The notes under the pieces are model-generated. The model was given only the letters and a program-made list of their open reading frames with translations, made no database searches and was not told the DNA's origin. DNA of 64,000 bases, taken from positions 2,604,001-2,668,000 of the forward strand of contig NZ_CP129238.1 of the NCBI RefSeq assembly GCF_030413595.1. The letters run 5' to 3'. Below are positions 54,832 to 63,053 of the stretch, piece after piece; the first letter of the stretch is position 1; each line of letters begins with the position of its first letter. This DNA comes from Planococcus liqunii. Lineage in GTDB: Bacteria; Bacillota; Bacilli; Bacillales_A; Planococcaceae. A program made the position numbers and the translations under genes.

Positions 54832-55689
54832 TTAATCGAAATGTTTGATCAACGCCTGTGTGCCATTTTCGCTGTATCCTTGTTCCGCTAATTTTTCGTA
54901 CATGCTGAGCGATAAACGCAGACCCGGCAAATCCAGTCCCATCAATTCCGCTTCTTCCGCTGCAATTTTCATGTCTTTTATAAAATGCTTAATATAAAAC
55001 CCGGGCGCAAAGTCTTCTGCAATCATCCGCGGAGCCAGATTCGATAAAGACCAAGAACCGGCAGCACCGGATGAAATAGACCTGAGCACCTGCTCCGGAT
55101 CAAGGCCAGCTTTTTTGGCATATACAAGAGACTCGCATACGCCGATCATGTTTGTTGCGATGTTGATTTGATTGCACATCTTGGTATGCTGGCCGGACCC
55201 TGCCGGCCCTTGATAGACAATGTTCGCCCCCATCAGTTCGAGCAGCGGCAAGACTTCCTGGAAATGTGGTTCTTCTCCCCCCACCATAATCGACAAGGTC
55301 CCTTTCTGGGCGCCAATGTCTCCACCGGATACCGGTGCATCCAACGCTTTTAAGCCTTTCGAAGCCGCTTCTTCAAAAATGCGCTTCGCCAAGTTCGGCT
55401 TAGAGGTTGTCAGGTCCACTAATACTGCCTCTTTTTGAGCATTTTCCAAAATTCCGTTGTTCCCGAAATATACTTCTTCCACATCAGATGGATAACCCAC
55501 CATTGTAAAAATGGTTTCCGCAGCTCGTGCCACTTCTTTTGGAGACTCCACCAGCTTGGCTCCGGCTTCCACCAGGCTTTCGGCTTTTTTAGCCGTGCGT
55601 GTATAGATGATGACGTCGTGTCCAGCAGTCAGCAAATGTTTCACTAAGCTGCTGCCCATTACGCCTGTACCAATAAATCCCACTTTCAT
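54832..55689 (-). CDS. ykwC: 3-hydroxyacid dehydrogenase family protein (YkwC-like)
   Basis: This beta-hydroxyacid dehydrogenase of 285 residues oxidises a small 3-hydroxyacid with NAD(P)+. The exact substrate (3-hydroxyisobutyrate, or glyoxylate/succinic semialdehyde reduction) is not evident. It has the Rossmann motif GFIGTGVMGSSL, the substrate-binding DAPVSGGDIGAQKGTLSIMVGG region (about 118-139) and the catalytic lysine in GSGQHTKMCNQ. It is convergent with ykyB and appears monocistronic. Confidence 0.87.
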   Translation of the reverse strand: MKVGFIGTGVMGSSLVKHLLTAGHDVIIYTRTAKKAESLVEAGAKLVESPKEVARAAETIFTMVGYPSDVEEVYFGNNGILENAQKEAVLVDLTTSKPNLAKRIFEEAASKGLKALDAPVSGGDIGAQKGTLSIMVGGEEPHFQEVLPLLELMGANIVYQGPAGSGQHTKMCNQINIATNMIGVCESLVYAKKAGLDPEQVLRSISSGAAGSWSLSNLAPRMIAEDFAPGFYIKHFIKDMKIAAEEAELMGLDLPGLRLSLSMYEKLAEQGYSENGTQALIKHFD

Positions 55690-55893
55690 ATGTACGTCAC
55701 TCCTTCTGTTATGTCTTCAGTTTATCAAAACTTTTCAGTTAATTCACGAAATTCCAGAAAAATTTAACAGACAGAATTCCATTCCCTTAAAAAAACCAAA
55801 AAAAGAAGCCGATCCGCTGTTCGGACCGACCACAAAAGGGGGAAATGAGAATGTTGCTGTGTTCAAATATACTATGCCCGCCCTGACAGGCGT

Positions 55894-57117
55894 TTAAACA
55901 TATTCTTTTAAATATTTTTCTTTTATTTTTTTTATTTCTTCCAAGAAAGGCTCGCCTTCTAATTCTGTCAGGGTTCCAGAACCGTAACGCACCAAATCAT
56001 AAGTTTTAAAAAAACTTTCGGATACAGTCCAGCTCATGCGGTTCATCCACTCCCGAACAGTTTCGTATTCTTTGCGCCCGAGTCCAGCAGCGTCGGCCTG
56101 TTGTTCAAAAGCGCGGTACGCTTTCCGGACAGCTTCCACATCCAGTTCAGCATACTGAACCCGTGTCAGCTGTTCGGAAGGCTCTTCTGCAGAAGATGTT
56201 GGGTAGCGCCGGGTTTCTGCCGCTCCTTTTTCTTGCTGTTCTTCTTTTTCCGGCTTGTTTTTCACCAGCCAGAAAACCAGCAGGATAAAAAAGACAAGGA
56301 GTATCGCAGCCAGCATAAACTCCACCGGAAAATCAGCGGCTTCTGGCTGGAAGCTTGCCTGGCCTTCCTCCTCAGCAAGCGTTTCCGGATCTAAATTCTC
56401 CAATGTTTCCTTCATTTCCTGTTCAGTGGAAAGACCGGACAAATACTCTGTAAGTTTTTCCATCAATCCTGCAAACGGCCATAGGGCAATTTTCAAAACG
56501 CCGCCCAGGATCCACCCAGCCAGTCTTCTTGCATCTTCAGCCAGAAAGTAAACAAAAAACCCACTTAAACTTGCTGAACCAATTACAATAGCTGTGCCAA
56601 CCGCCAGCATCAAAAAGGAAGTTCCTTCTTTCCGCGTCTGCATATACCGATATAACAGTCGAAAGCACACATAAAACCCCGTCGCTGCAATAGCTATGGC
56701 AAAAATCTCTTCGGAATTTTCAACTTGAGGATTGAATAAGCTGATGACAAGCGCCACGGAAAACAACAGGATAAACACCAGCAGAAAATGGCCCTCCTGC
56801 TGCCCATCGCCATCAAAAACGGAAAAGCGGGCATGCAGCCGGTACAGTGTCAGTATCCCCAGAACAACTGCAAGCCAAATGGGCATGCCCAAGAGCATCG
56901 CCGCTATTAAAATCACTGCAGCAACCAAAGCCGCACCCATCACATGATAAGAAAATTTGAGAAAGAGGGTGAATGCGAGAGCAGCAGCTCCGAAACTGAG
57001 AAGCAGCCACAGCCACATTAACGGAACGGCCGTTTCATTCTTTAAAAAAACCAGTAGCAGCGAAATGGCGAAGGCATCCAGCATATAATTTCCTGCAGAC
57101 CATAAACGTGAAATCAT
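55894..57117 (-). CDS. DUF4129-type membrane protein (second MoxR cluster)
   Basis: The 407-residue protein has about six N-terminal helices, a short extracytoplasmic acidic segment (about 225-265), another helix (VEFMLAAILLVFFILLVFWL), and a cytosolic C-terminal DUF4129-like domain (AYRAFEQQADAAGLGRKEYETVREWMNRM, split over helices). The homologous third gene in B. subtilis (yebA) carries a transglutaminase core between these parts. None is visible here. ATG 57115-57117 overlaps the DUF58 stop (ATGA). Confidence 0.78.
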   Translation of the reverse strand: MISRLWSAGNYMLDAFAISLLLVFLKNETAVPLMWLWLLLSFGAAALAFTLFLKFSYHVMGAALVAAVILIAAMLLGMPIWLAVVLGILTLYRLHARFSVFDGDGQQEGHFLLVFILLFSVALVISLFNPQVENSEEIFAIAIAATGFYVCFRLLYRYMQTRKEGTSFLMLAVGTAIVIGSASLSGFFVYFLAEDARRLAGWILGGVLKIALWPFAGLMEKLTEYLSGLSTEQEMKETLENLDPETLAEEEGQASFQPEAADFPVEFMLAAILLVFFILLVFWLVKNKPEKEEQQEKGAAETRRYPTSSAEEPSEQLTRVQYAELDVEAVRKAYRAFEQQADAAGLGRKEYETVREWMNRMSWTVSESFFKTYDLVRYGSGTLTELEGEPFLEEIKKIKEKYLKEYV

Positions 57118-58268
57118 CGGATGCCACTTCCTTTTCTGCCAGGGAGCAATTTGAGTTCGGTGTGTGTCGCCCATTTCGACACAAAGCGCTGGATTCCGGC
57201 AAATTCATCGGCCATCAAATACGTTGTAAACGGCAGCTCGATATGGGCATCCAAATGAGCAAGCATTGAAGGATATGGCATGGTCGAGTGATTTTTGGAC
57301 ATGACCGAAAGCATCTCCAGTGCTTTCTGGCGTTGGTAAGGTCCTTCACCTGGCGCCAAATAAAGAAAAGGCATTTTTCCAGTGGAGCGGATATTGACGG
57401 CCAAAGCATAAGGTATCCCTTCCCGGTAACATGTTTCAATGTAAGAAGCCACTTCTTCGATGCGTTCCTCCAAATGGGGAATCGTGGCGTAATGGTCAGC
57501 CACATTTAAAGCGAACAAAATCGATTCATTGGCCACTTGGTCAAATACCTTGGTTTGATAGGATTGCATACGGGCACTTGCTTTCCAGTGGATTGTATTG
57601 AAACTATCCGTCGGCACGTAATCACGGGTGCCGATCGGCTGGAATGCATCATCGAACAAGGAATGTTTTAAATTGAATTGCCCTGGTTTTTGGCGGGACG
57701 GCGAATAATGGAAAAAGGCTTTTTGGAGTTTCGGATAAACCAGCAATTCCTGCAAAATCATTGGCTTATACTCAAGCACTACAGAGCCTTCGCCAAACGG
57801 ATGCGGAACACTCAGCTCCATCTTCTTTAAGCGGGCAAGTCCTCTGCGGTTTCCCGTCACCGGAATGTTCACAGCGAGCGTTTCGTTATGGCCGATGGTG
57901 AAAGGCACATCCAGTTCAACAAGGTCGCCATAATTCACAATTAGTGGGCCTTGCGGCAAAACCGCATCCTGAAACCAGATTTTCAATTGGCCACCGAGCA
58001 CCGGCAGCCCCTTGTTTTCAAACACAAGCTCCCAAGCGCTTTCACCGCCAGCCAACAGGCGCTTGCGGCTTCTCGAATTGACCAGCTCCAAGCGCTTTCC
58101 CACATGGACGAAATAAAGCCATTGCAAGCCGGCGACTGCTGCGATAAACGCTGCAACCGCTGCAGCAGTAAATTGCAAAAAAGCCATCGCTAAAAAAAAG
58201 AATACCGCTAGTAAACTTAATAGCCATTTTGTATTCGTTGAATTGTAGTCGTGGCGAATCCACACCAT
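57114..58268 (-). CDS. DUF58 family protein (second MoxR cluster)
   Basis: The 384-residue protein has two N-terminal helices (about 14-45), an Ig-like extracytoplasmic or linker region, and the DUF58 signature IGTRDYVPTDSFNTIHWKASAR (about 210-232). Unlike the DUF58 protein at 40801-41661, its VWA-like part (SILFALNVADHY) lacks the DxSxS motif. It resembles YeaD of B. subtilis. It follows moxR by 1 nt and overlaps the DUF4129 gene by 4 nt. Confidence 0.88.
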   Translation of the reverse strand: MVWIRHDYNSTNTKWLLSLLAVFFFLAMAFLQFTAAAVAAFIAAVAGLQWLYFVHVGKRLELVNSRSRKRLLAGGESAWELVFENKGLPVLGGQLKIWFQDAVLPQGPLIVNYGDLVELDVPFTIGHNETLAVNIPVTGNRRGLARLKKMELSVPHPFGEGSVVLEYKPMILQELLVYPKLQKAFFHYSPSRQKPGQFNLKHSLFDDAFQPIGTRDYVPTDSFNTIHWKASARMQSYQTKVFDQVANESILFALNVADHYATIPHLEERIEEVASYIETCYREGIPYALAVNIRSTGKMPFLYLAPGEGPYQRQKALEMLSVMSKNHSTMPYPSMLAHLDAHIELPFTTYLMADEFAGIQRFVSKWATHTELKLLPGRKGSGIR

Positions 58269-58269
58269 A

Positions 58270-59205
58270 TTAAAAGGCCTCTACCGGTGAAGGAATCGAA
58301 TCTGCCACTTCCTTCAGCACTTCCTGTACATCCCGTACCAACATGCCTTCCGCAGTCAATAGAATACGGTGAACCGCTACAGGTTCTAAAATGGTTTTCA
58401 CGTCATCCGGCGTCACGAAACGACGGCCATTGATAAACGCATAGCCTTGAGCGGCATGGACCAATGCCAGGGCCGCACGGGAACTCAACCCCAGTTCAAT
58501 GGAAGGATGGCGGCGAGTAGCACGCACCAGTTCCAGGATGTATTTTTCAATATCCTCATGGACGGTTACTTTTTTCGCCTCGACCGACCAGGCCCGCACA
58601 TCTTCTACAGAAGCGACTGCTGTTATCTCCTTTTTATGCGAGACATTCCCACGGAAATTTCGGATGATTTTCATTTCTTCTTCATACTCCGGATAACCGA
58701 TTTCCAAACGAAATAAAAAACGGTCCAATTGGGCGGCAGGAAGCGGAAACGTCCCTTGCTGGGATTCAACCGGATTCTGCGTGGCAATTACAATAAACGG
58801 ATCAGGCAATGCCAGCGTTTCCCCATCAATGGTCGCTTGTTTTTCCTCCATCGCTTCCAGCAAACTGGATTGGGTCCGGGGAGTCGCCCGGTTTATTTCA
58901 TCTGCCAGCAACAGGTTGGTCAGCACGGCTCCGGGGCGAAGTTCAAATTCCTGTGTTTTCGGATTAAAAAACCGGATTCCTGTTACATCCGAAGGCAGTA
59001 CATCCGGCGTAAATTGCAGCCGCTGAAAAATGCCATGGAAAGATCCTGCAAATGCTTTTGCCATCCAGGTTTTGCCGGAGCCCGGAACGCTTTCAAGCAA
59101 GACATGCCCTTCCTGGATTAACGCAATCAGCATAAAATCAATTTCTTTTTCTCTTCCAACCACTAATTCGTTTAAATGCTTTTTGACGGCCCTTAAATTT
59201 TCCAC
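58270..59205 (-). CDS. MoxR-family AAA+ ATPase (second cluster)
   Basis: The 311-residue AAA+ ATPase has Walker A SVPGSGKTW, Walker B LLADEINRATP and sensor ATQNPVE. It resembles YeaC of B. subtilis, which also precedes a DUF58 gene. GTG 59203-59205 follows GGGGGAA. The gene is 39 nt downstream of a small gene on the same strand that may belong to the operon. Confidence 0.92.
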   Translation of the reverse strand: MENLRAVKKHLNELVVGREKEIDFMLIALIQEGHVLLESVPGSGKTWMAKAFAGSFHGIFQRLQFTPDVLPSDVTGIRFFNPKTQEFELRPGAVLTNLLLADEINRATPRTQSSLLEAMEEKQATIDGETLALPDPFIVIATQNPVESQQGTFPLPAAQLDRFLFRLEIGYPEYEEEMKIIRNFRGNVSHKKEITAVASVEDVRAWSVEAKKVTVHEDIEKYILELVRATRRHPSIELGLSSRAALALVHAAQGYAFINGRRFVTPDDVKTILEPVAVHRILLTAEGMLVRDVQEVLKEVADSIPSPVEAF

Positions 59206-59244
59206 ACGGTTTCCCCCAATGTTTAAATTCTTCTGCAGTTCTCC

Positions 59245-59433
59245 TTACTTGGACGGTTCTTCGGTATATGTATAAATGGTAAGGCCATGATGATAGGCCG
59301 CCCCTCTAAAATGCTTAAAATCTTCCCGGGCGATCAGGACCTTGCGGAAATCAAGGAAATCTTCTTTCTCGATAGTCAGTGAAGAGATCTCCCCTTGCTT
59401 TAATTGCTCCAATTGCTCATTGTAGTCTGTCAT
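59245..59433 (-). CDS. Small protein of unknown function upstream of the second moxR
   Basis: This 62-residue acidic protein (MTDYNEQLEQLKQGE start, with DFLDFRKVLIAREDFKHFRGAAYHHG) has no membrane helix or Cys. I chose ATG 59431-59433, preceded by AAGGGG; the frame is open upstream without a site. It is on the same strand as and 39 nt ahead of moxR. I do not recognise it. Confidence 0.55.
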   Translation of the reverse strand: MTDYNEQLEQLKQGEISSLTIEKEDFLDFRKVLIAREDFKHFRGAAYHHGLTIYTYTEEPSK

Positions 59434-59630
59434 ACAATCTTCCCCTTTTCGTTCTTTTCGCTTTCTTGCTTCTGTTATAATATGTTTGAACAGGTAAAGA
59501 TGAAAAGCAGTGCGCTTTCCACCTGAAAGCCGATTACAACTAGTATAACGTATCGACAGAAGTTGGACATCTTTAGCCAAGCCGTTCTTGTTTCATTCAG
59601 ATCGGCGTTTATTTTTTAGGAGGATTACTC

Positions 59631-60245
59631 ATGTTAAATTTTTTCAAGAAACATAAATTGCTTGTGTTTCTGCCATTGGCATTTGCTTTGTACAGCCTGG
59701 CGTTTCAAGACGCCAAAATTTTCTGGTATATGTACACATTTGCATTGCTTGTGCTGATGTCGTTCTCGGTCATTTTCACTAAGGTTTTCGACGAGATGGC
59801 AACTTGGAAATCACTGATTTATGGCCTTGGCTATGGGACAGCCCTTTATGCAATTATTGCCGGCGGCTTTCAACTCTTCAAACTGCTTTCGTTCAATATA
59901 GAAGGATCGGTCTCTTCCTTTATTTCCACTTTCGCTCCCGTCTCTATTTGGCATTACCTGCTTTTAATGTTCATCATCGTGCCGGGCGAAGAAATTTTCT
60001 GGAGAGGTTTTGTTCAACAGAAACTGAAATCCTACGTTTCTACAAGATATTCGGTGCTGATTGCCGCTTTGTTGTTCGGACTCGCGCTCGGCTTTGGCGG
60101 TTTTGTGCCAGGGATTTTCGCTGGAGTCGCAACTGGCATCGTCCTCGGCTTCTTGTATGAATGGAAACGAAGCATGCCGCTTTTAATCATTGCCCATTTG
60201 GTGATGATCGTTTTGCTGTTTTTGGTGCTGCCGCTGCCAGTATAA
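59631..60245 (+). CDS. CPBP-family intramembrane metalloprotease
   Basis: This 204-residue polytopic protein of the CAAX protease/bacteriocin-processing (Abi) family has the conserved VPGEEIFWRGF (glutamate pair and Arg, about 120-130) and the downstream His in IIAHLVM. The middle motif with a second catalytic His is less clear (LALGFGGFVPG). Members process or sense peptides in the membrane; no substrate is evident. AGGAGG precedes the ATG. It lies 53 nt before a lipoprotein gene on the same strand. Confidence 0.83.
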   Translation: MLNFFKKHKLLVFLPLAFALYSLAFQDAKIFWYMYTFALLVLMSFSVIFTKVFDEMATWKSLIYGLGYGTALYAIIAGGFQLFKLLSFNIEGSVSSFISTFAPVSIWHYLLLMFIIVPGEEIFWRGFVQQKLKSYVSTRYSVLIAALLFGLALGFGGFVPGIFAGVATGIVLGFLYEWKRSMPLLIIAHLVMIVLLFLVLPLPV

Positions 60246-60298
60246 ACTGAAACATTTCCGCTTCTGATCCGTCAACTAGAGGAAAGGGAGGAATAATT

Positions 60299-60991
60299 AT
60301 GAAAAAAAGTTTATTGTCTGCTGCATTTTTACTGACTATGGGCGCTGCTTTAGCTGCTTGCGGGACTTCAGAGTCCACTGAAAATACAAGTTCGAATAAA
60401 TCTGAGGCTTCAACTGAAGAAACGGCGGGCGAGGAAGTTACAGATAAAGAGACCGTAGATGAAGACACTGCCGGCAAGGAAGATGCTGCCGGTGAAACAA
60501 CGTCCGAAGTGGATGAAGTTGAGGAGGCTGCCCCTGAAGAGGCGGCTGGCGAAGAAGCTGCTTCCGCCCCCGAAGGAACACTGACTCAAAGCGATGAACA
60601 GCCCTATGAACTGCACGTGCTGCCTGGCTATGTATTGACTTCCGAAGAACCCGGAAAAGATTCCTTATACAAAGAAGACGATCCTTCTGTCTTTATGCGT
60701 ATTGAAACATTTGCTCCTGGGGAAGTTGATTTTTCACAAGCTGAAACACAAGTTAAGGAAACCTTGAAAGCTGTGAATGCAGAAGCTGAAATTGCCGAAG
60801 GACAGGCCTTGGAAAGTGCGGGCATTGTCAAATCCTCGAGTTTTGAAGTGCCAAGCGCAGAAGGCAAAGTGACCGGAGTGGTGATCGAACAAGAAAACCA
60901 GCTGGTCCGCTTAACAATTTTCGATAATGAAGCAGCCAATGCCATAGCAGATTTTACTGCTATGGGACAAACCATCAAAAGAGCCGAATAA
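60299..60991 (+). CDS. Lipoprotein with acidic linker, unknown function
   Basis: The 230-residue lipoprotein has lipobox LAAC (Cys20), an extremely Glu/Asp/Thr-rich low-complexity linker (about 22-95) and a compact C-terminal domain (about 100-230, PYELHVLPGYVLTSEEPGKD...). I do not recognise the domain. AAGGGAGG precedes the ATG. It may be co-transcribed with the CPBP gene. A terminator follows. Confidence 0.8.
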   Translation: MKKSLLSAAFLLTMGAALAACGTSESTENTSSNKSEASTEETAGEEVTDKETVDEDTAGKEDAAGETTSEVDEVEEAAPEEAAGEEAASAPEGTLTQSDEQPYELHVLPGYVLTSEEPGKDSLYKEDDPSVFMRIETFAPGEVDFSQAETQVKETLKAVNAEAEIAEGQALESAGIVKSSSFEVPSAEGKVTGVVIEQENQLVRLTIFDNEAANAIADFTAMGQTIKRAE

Positions 60992-60997
60992 CGAAAC

Positions 60998-61030
60998 AAA
61001 AAAAGCCGCCTTTTCAGGTGGCCTTTTTTT
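60998..61030. terminator. Terminator between the lipoprotein gene and marR
   Basis: An imperfect stem (about 61004-61011 with 61016-61024, one bulge and one wobble) is flanked by A7 and T7, so it can work in both directions for the convergent genes. Confidence 0.72.
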
Positions 61031-61035
61031 GCTAT

Positions 61036-61479
61036 TTAATAAGATAAATCTTTGATCGATAAGCCCAGCTTTTTCATCAGTTCGATCGCCTCGTCTTTTT
61101 CTTCGCTTGATAAGGCATTGGTTAATTCATGAAGGTTTTTCTCGTGTTCCGGAAAAATCTGTCCCATGAATTTTTTTCCTTCTTCAGATATTTCCGCATA
61201 GGTTACACGGCGATCGGTCGGGCAGTTTACGCGGGTGATATATCCGCGCTTCTCCAATTTATCAATTACATAAGTGATTGATCCGCTCGCCAGCAAAATT
61301 TTTCCGCCGATTTTTTGTAGAGGCTGCTTTCCTTTATGGTACAAGAGTTCCATTACAGCAAATTCTGTCGGATTTACCCCATGAGCCTGAAAAAAATGAT
61401 TGGTTTGTTCTGTTATGGCTTTATGGGCGCGCGATAAAACGATAAACAGTTTTAACGATTGTTTAATTTCTTCGTTCAT
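61036..61479 (-). CDS. MarR-family transcriptional regulator
   Basis: The 147-residue winged-helix regulator has the recognition region GKILLASGSITYVIDKLEKRGYI and the wing DRRVTYAEI. It resembles the MhqR branch (quinone/thiol-stress sensing), but no target gene for that pathway is adjacent, so I leave the ligand open. I start at ATG 61477-61479. An inverted repeat overlaps its probable -10 box, which suggests autoregulation. Confidence 0.85.
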   Translation of the reverse strand: MNEEIKQSLKLFIVLSRAHKAITEQTNHFFQAHGVNPTEFAVMELLYHKGKQPLQKIGGKILLASGSITYVIDKLEKRGYITRVNCPTDRRVTYAEISEEGKKFMGQIFPEHEKNLHELTNALSSEEKDEAIELMKKLGLSIKDLSY

Positions 61480-61509
61480 ATGATCCACTCTTTCCCAATT
61501 TAAAAATCT

Positions 61510-61537
61510 CTTATAATAATTATAGTCTTTTTATAAG
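61510..61537 (-). promoter_or_regulatory. Possible MarR operator overlapping the marR promoter
   Basis: CTTATAA and TTATAAG (61510-61516 and 61531-61537) form an inverted repeat with a 14-bp centre that contains a minus-strand TATAAT. A repressor bound here would cover the -10 region of the marR gene about 30 bp downstream. Confidence 0.4.
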
Positions 61538-61570
61538 AAAAAGGCACGGCTAATAAGCTATCACCTATGA

Positions 61571-62920
61571 TTATCCAATAATGACGCGTTCTTTTGGATA
61601 ATGGAATTTGGTTTTATCGCTTTTTCCGCCAATTGTAAATAAGAACGAGATCAAGCCAACGCGCCCGATAAACATAAGGGCCATAATGACAACTTTCCCG
61701 AACGCCGACAAGTCATCCGTAATGCCAAGCGACATTCCACACGTTCCAAATGCTGAAGTGATTTCAAAGACAATTTGTACAGGAGTGGCATGCGGTTCCG
61801 AGATGATTAATGCCATGGTCGCAAAAAGGACCATAAAGCAAGCCAATATAATCACAGCGTAGGACCGAAAAACATCAATCAGCTCAATTTCACGTTTAAA
61901 AATTTGAATCGTATTTTTGCCTCTTGCAAAATTAATCAAAAACAGCAAAGCGATAGCAAACGTGGTTGTCCGGATTCCGCCGCCAACCGAGCTTGGCGAA
62001 GCACCGATGAACATCAATGCGCTCATAAAGACATTGGTAGCTTCGCTGAATTGCGTAATGTCCATAGTCGTCAGCCCTCCAGATCGGGAAGAAACCGAAT
62101 GGAACATCGCTGCAAATAAGGTTTCATGCCAGTTGTACCCTTTGAACGCATTCAGCGATTCAAAGGCCAGCAATACCAGTGTTCCGACTACCAGCAAAAT
62201 GCCAAACGTGCTGGTCGTAATTTTGGTAAACAAAGAAAAACGGAAATTCTTGTTTTTGTTCGATAAAAACTCTTTTATTTCGATCAACACGGGGAAACCG
62301 ATGGCGCCTAAAATGATTAAGATCATATTGATGATCTGTACGAAATAATCGTTAAAAAAAGGAGACAGCGATTGTCCGGTAATATCGAAGCCGCCGTTGG
62401 TCGTCGCACTTACAGATGCAAATATGCCCTGCAGCAGCGCTTCATTGAAGGTGTCAAAATACTGCGTGAAATACAAGGTGAAAATGACAGCTCCCACTAA
62501 TTCGATCAATAAAAGAATTTTGATGATTTCCCGAATCAGTTTAACAACCCCCGACATATTGAATTGGTTGTGGTCAACCATGATCAACTGCCGCTCCCTT
62601 AGGCCAATCCGTTTCCCAATCAACAGCCAAAAGAAAGTTCCCAATGACATAATGCCAATTCCACCAAGCTGCAGGATAAACATAATCATAACGATGCCGA
62701 AAACAGAATAAGTTTCGGAAATATTGACAACTGTCAGCCCTGTTACACTAACCGCACTGACGGCTGTAAACAAGCTATCCAACCAAGGCATATCGATTCC
62801 AGGATTATGGACCCCCGGCAATCGGAGCAACAGAAAGGAAGACGCAATCGCAACGAAATAATAAGATACGATGGCTTGGGCAGGCGTCAGATTCCGTAGT
62901 TTTTGAAATGAACTGTTCAT
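61571..62920 (-). CDS. ktrD: Ktr/Trk-type potassium channel subunit
   Basis: This 449-residue K+-translocating subunit has four repeated M1-P-M2 units. The four filter loops are visible: SVTGLTVVN, ATTNGGFDI, SSRSGGLTT and GTCGMSLGI, each with the conserved glycine. A membrane-loop segment GASPSSVGGGIRTTT lies in the third repeat. The position near rsgI matches ktrD (ykrM) of B. subtilis. The gating partner KtrC is at 29341-30000. Confidence 0.93.
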   Translation of the reverse strand: MNSSFQKLRNLTPAQAIVSYYFVAIASSFLLLRLPGVHNPGIDMPWLDSLFTAVSAVSVTGLTVVNISETYSVFGIVMIMFILQLGGIGIMSLGTFFWLLIGKRIGLRERQLIMVDHNQFNMSGVVKLIREIIKILLLIELVGAVIFTLYFTQYFDTFNEALLQGIFASVSATTNGGFDITGQSLSPFFNDYFVQIINMILIILGAIGFPVLIEIKEFLSNKNKNFRFSLFTKITTSTFGILLVVGTLVLLAFESLNAFKGYNWHETLFAAMFHSVSSRSGGLTTMDITQFSEATNVFMSALMFIGASPSSVGGGIRTTTFAIALLFLINFARGKNTIQIFKREIELIDVFRSYAVIILACFMVLFATMALIISEPHATPVQIVFEITSAFGTCGMSLGITDDLSAFGKVVIMALMFIGRVGLISFLFTIGGKSDKTKFHYPKERVIIG

Positions 62921-63019
62921 AGTGTTTAATTCCTTTCTGCCTTCGTTCTCTACCTATTCTAAGAAAAGAAAGGCTAAAAGGAAAGGGGCAATTAAAAATG
63001 TCATTTTTTTAGGATCCAT

Positions 63020-63053
63020 AAAGAGAAAAAGAGCAGAATAATAACTTCTACTC
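63020..63053 (-). terminator. Probable terminator overlapping the rsgI stop
   Basis: An 8-bp stem with one wobble (63031-63038 with 63046-63053) and 7-nt loop is followed on the minus strand by a T-rich stretch. The TAG stop of rsgI lies at the stem-loop junction. Confidence 0.6.
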
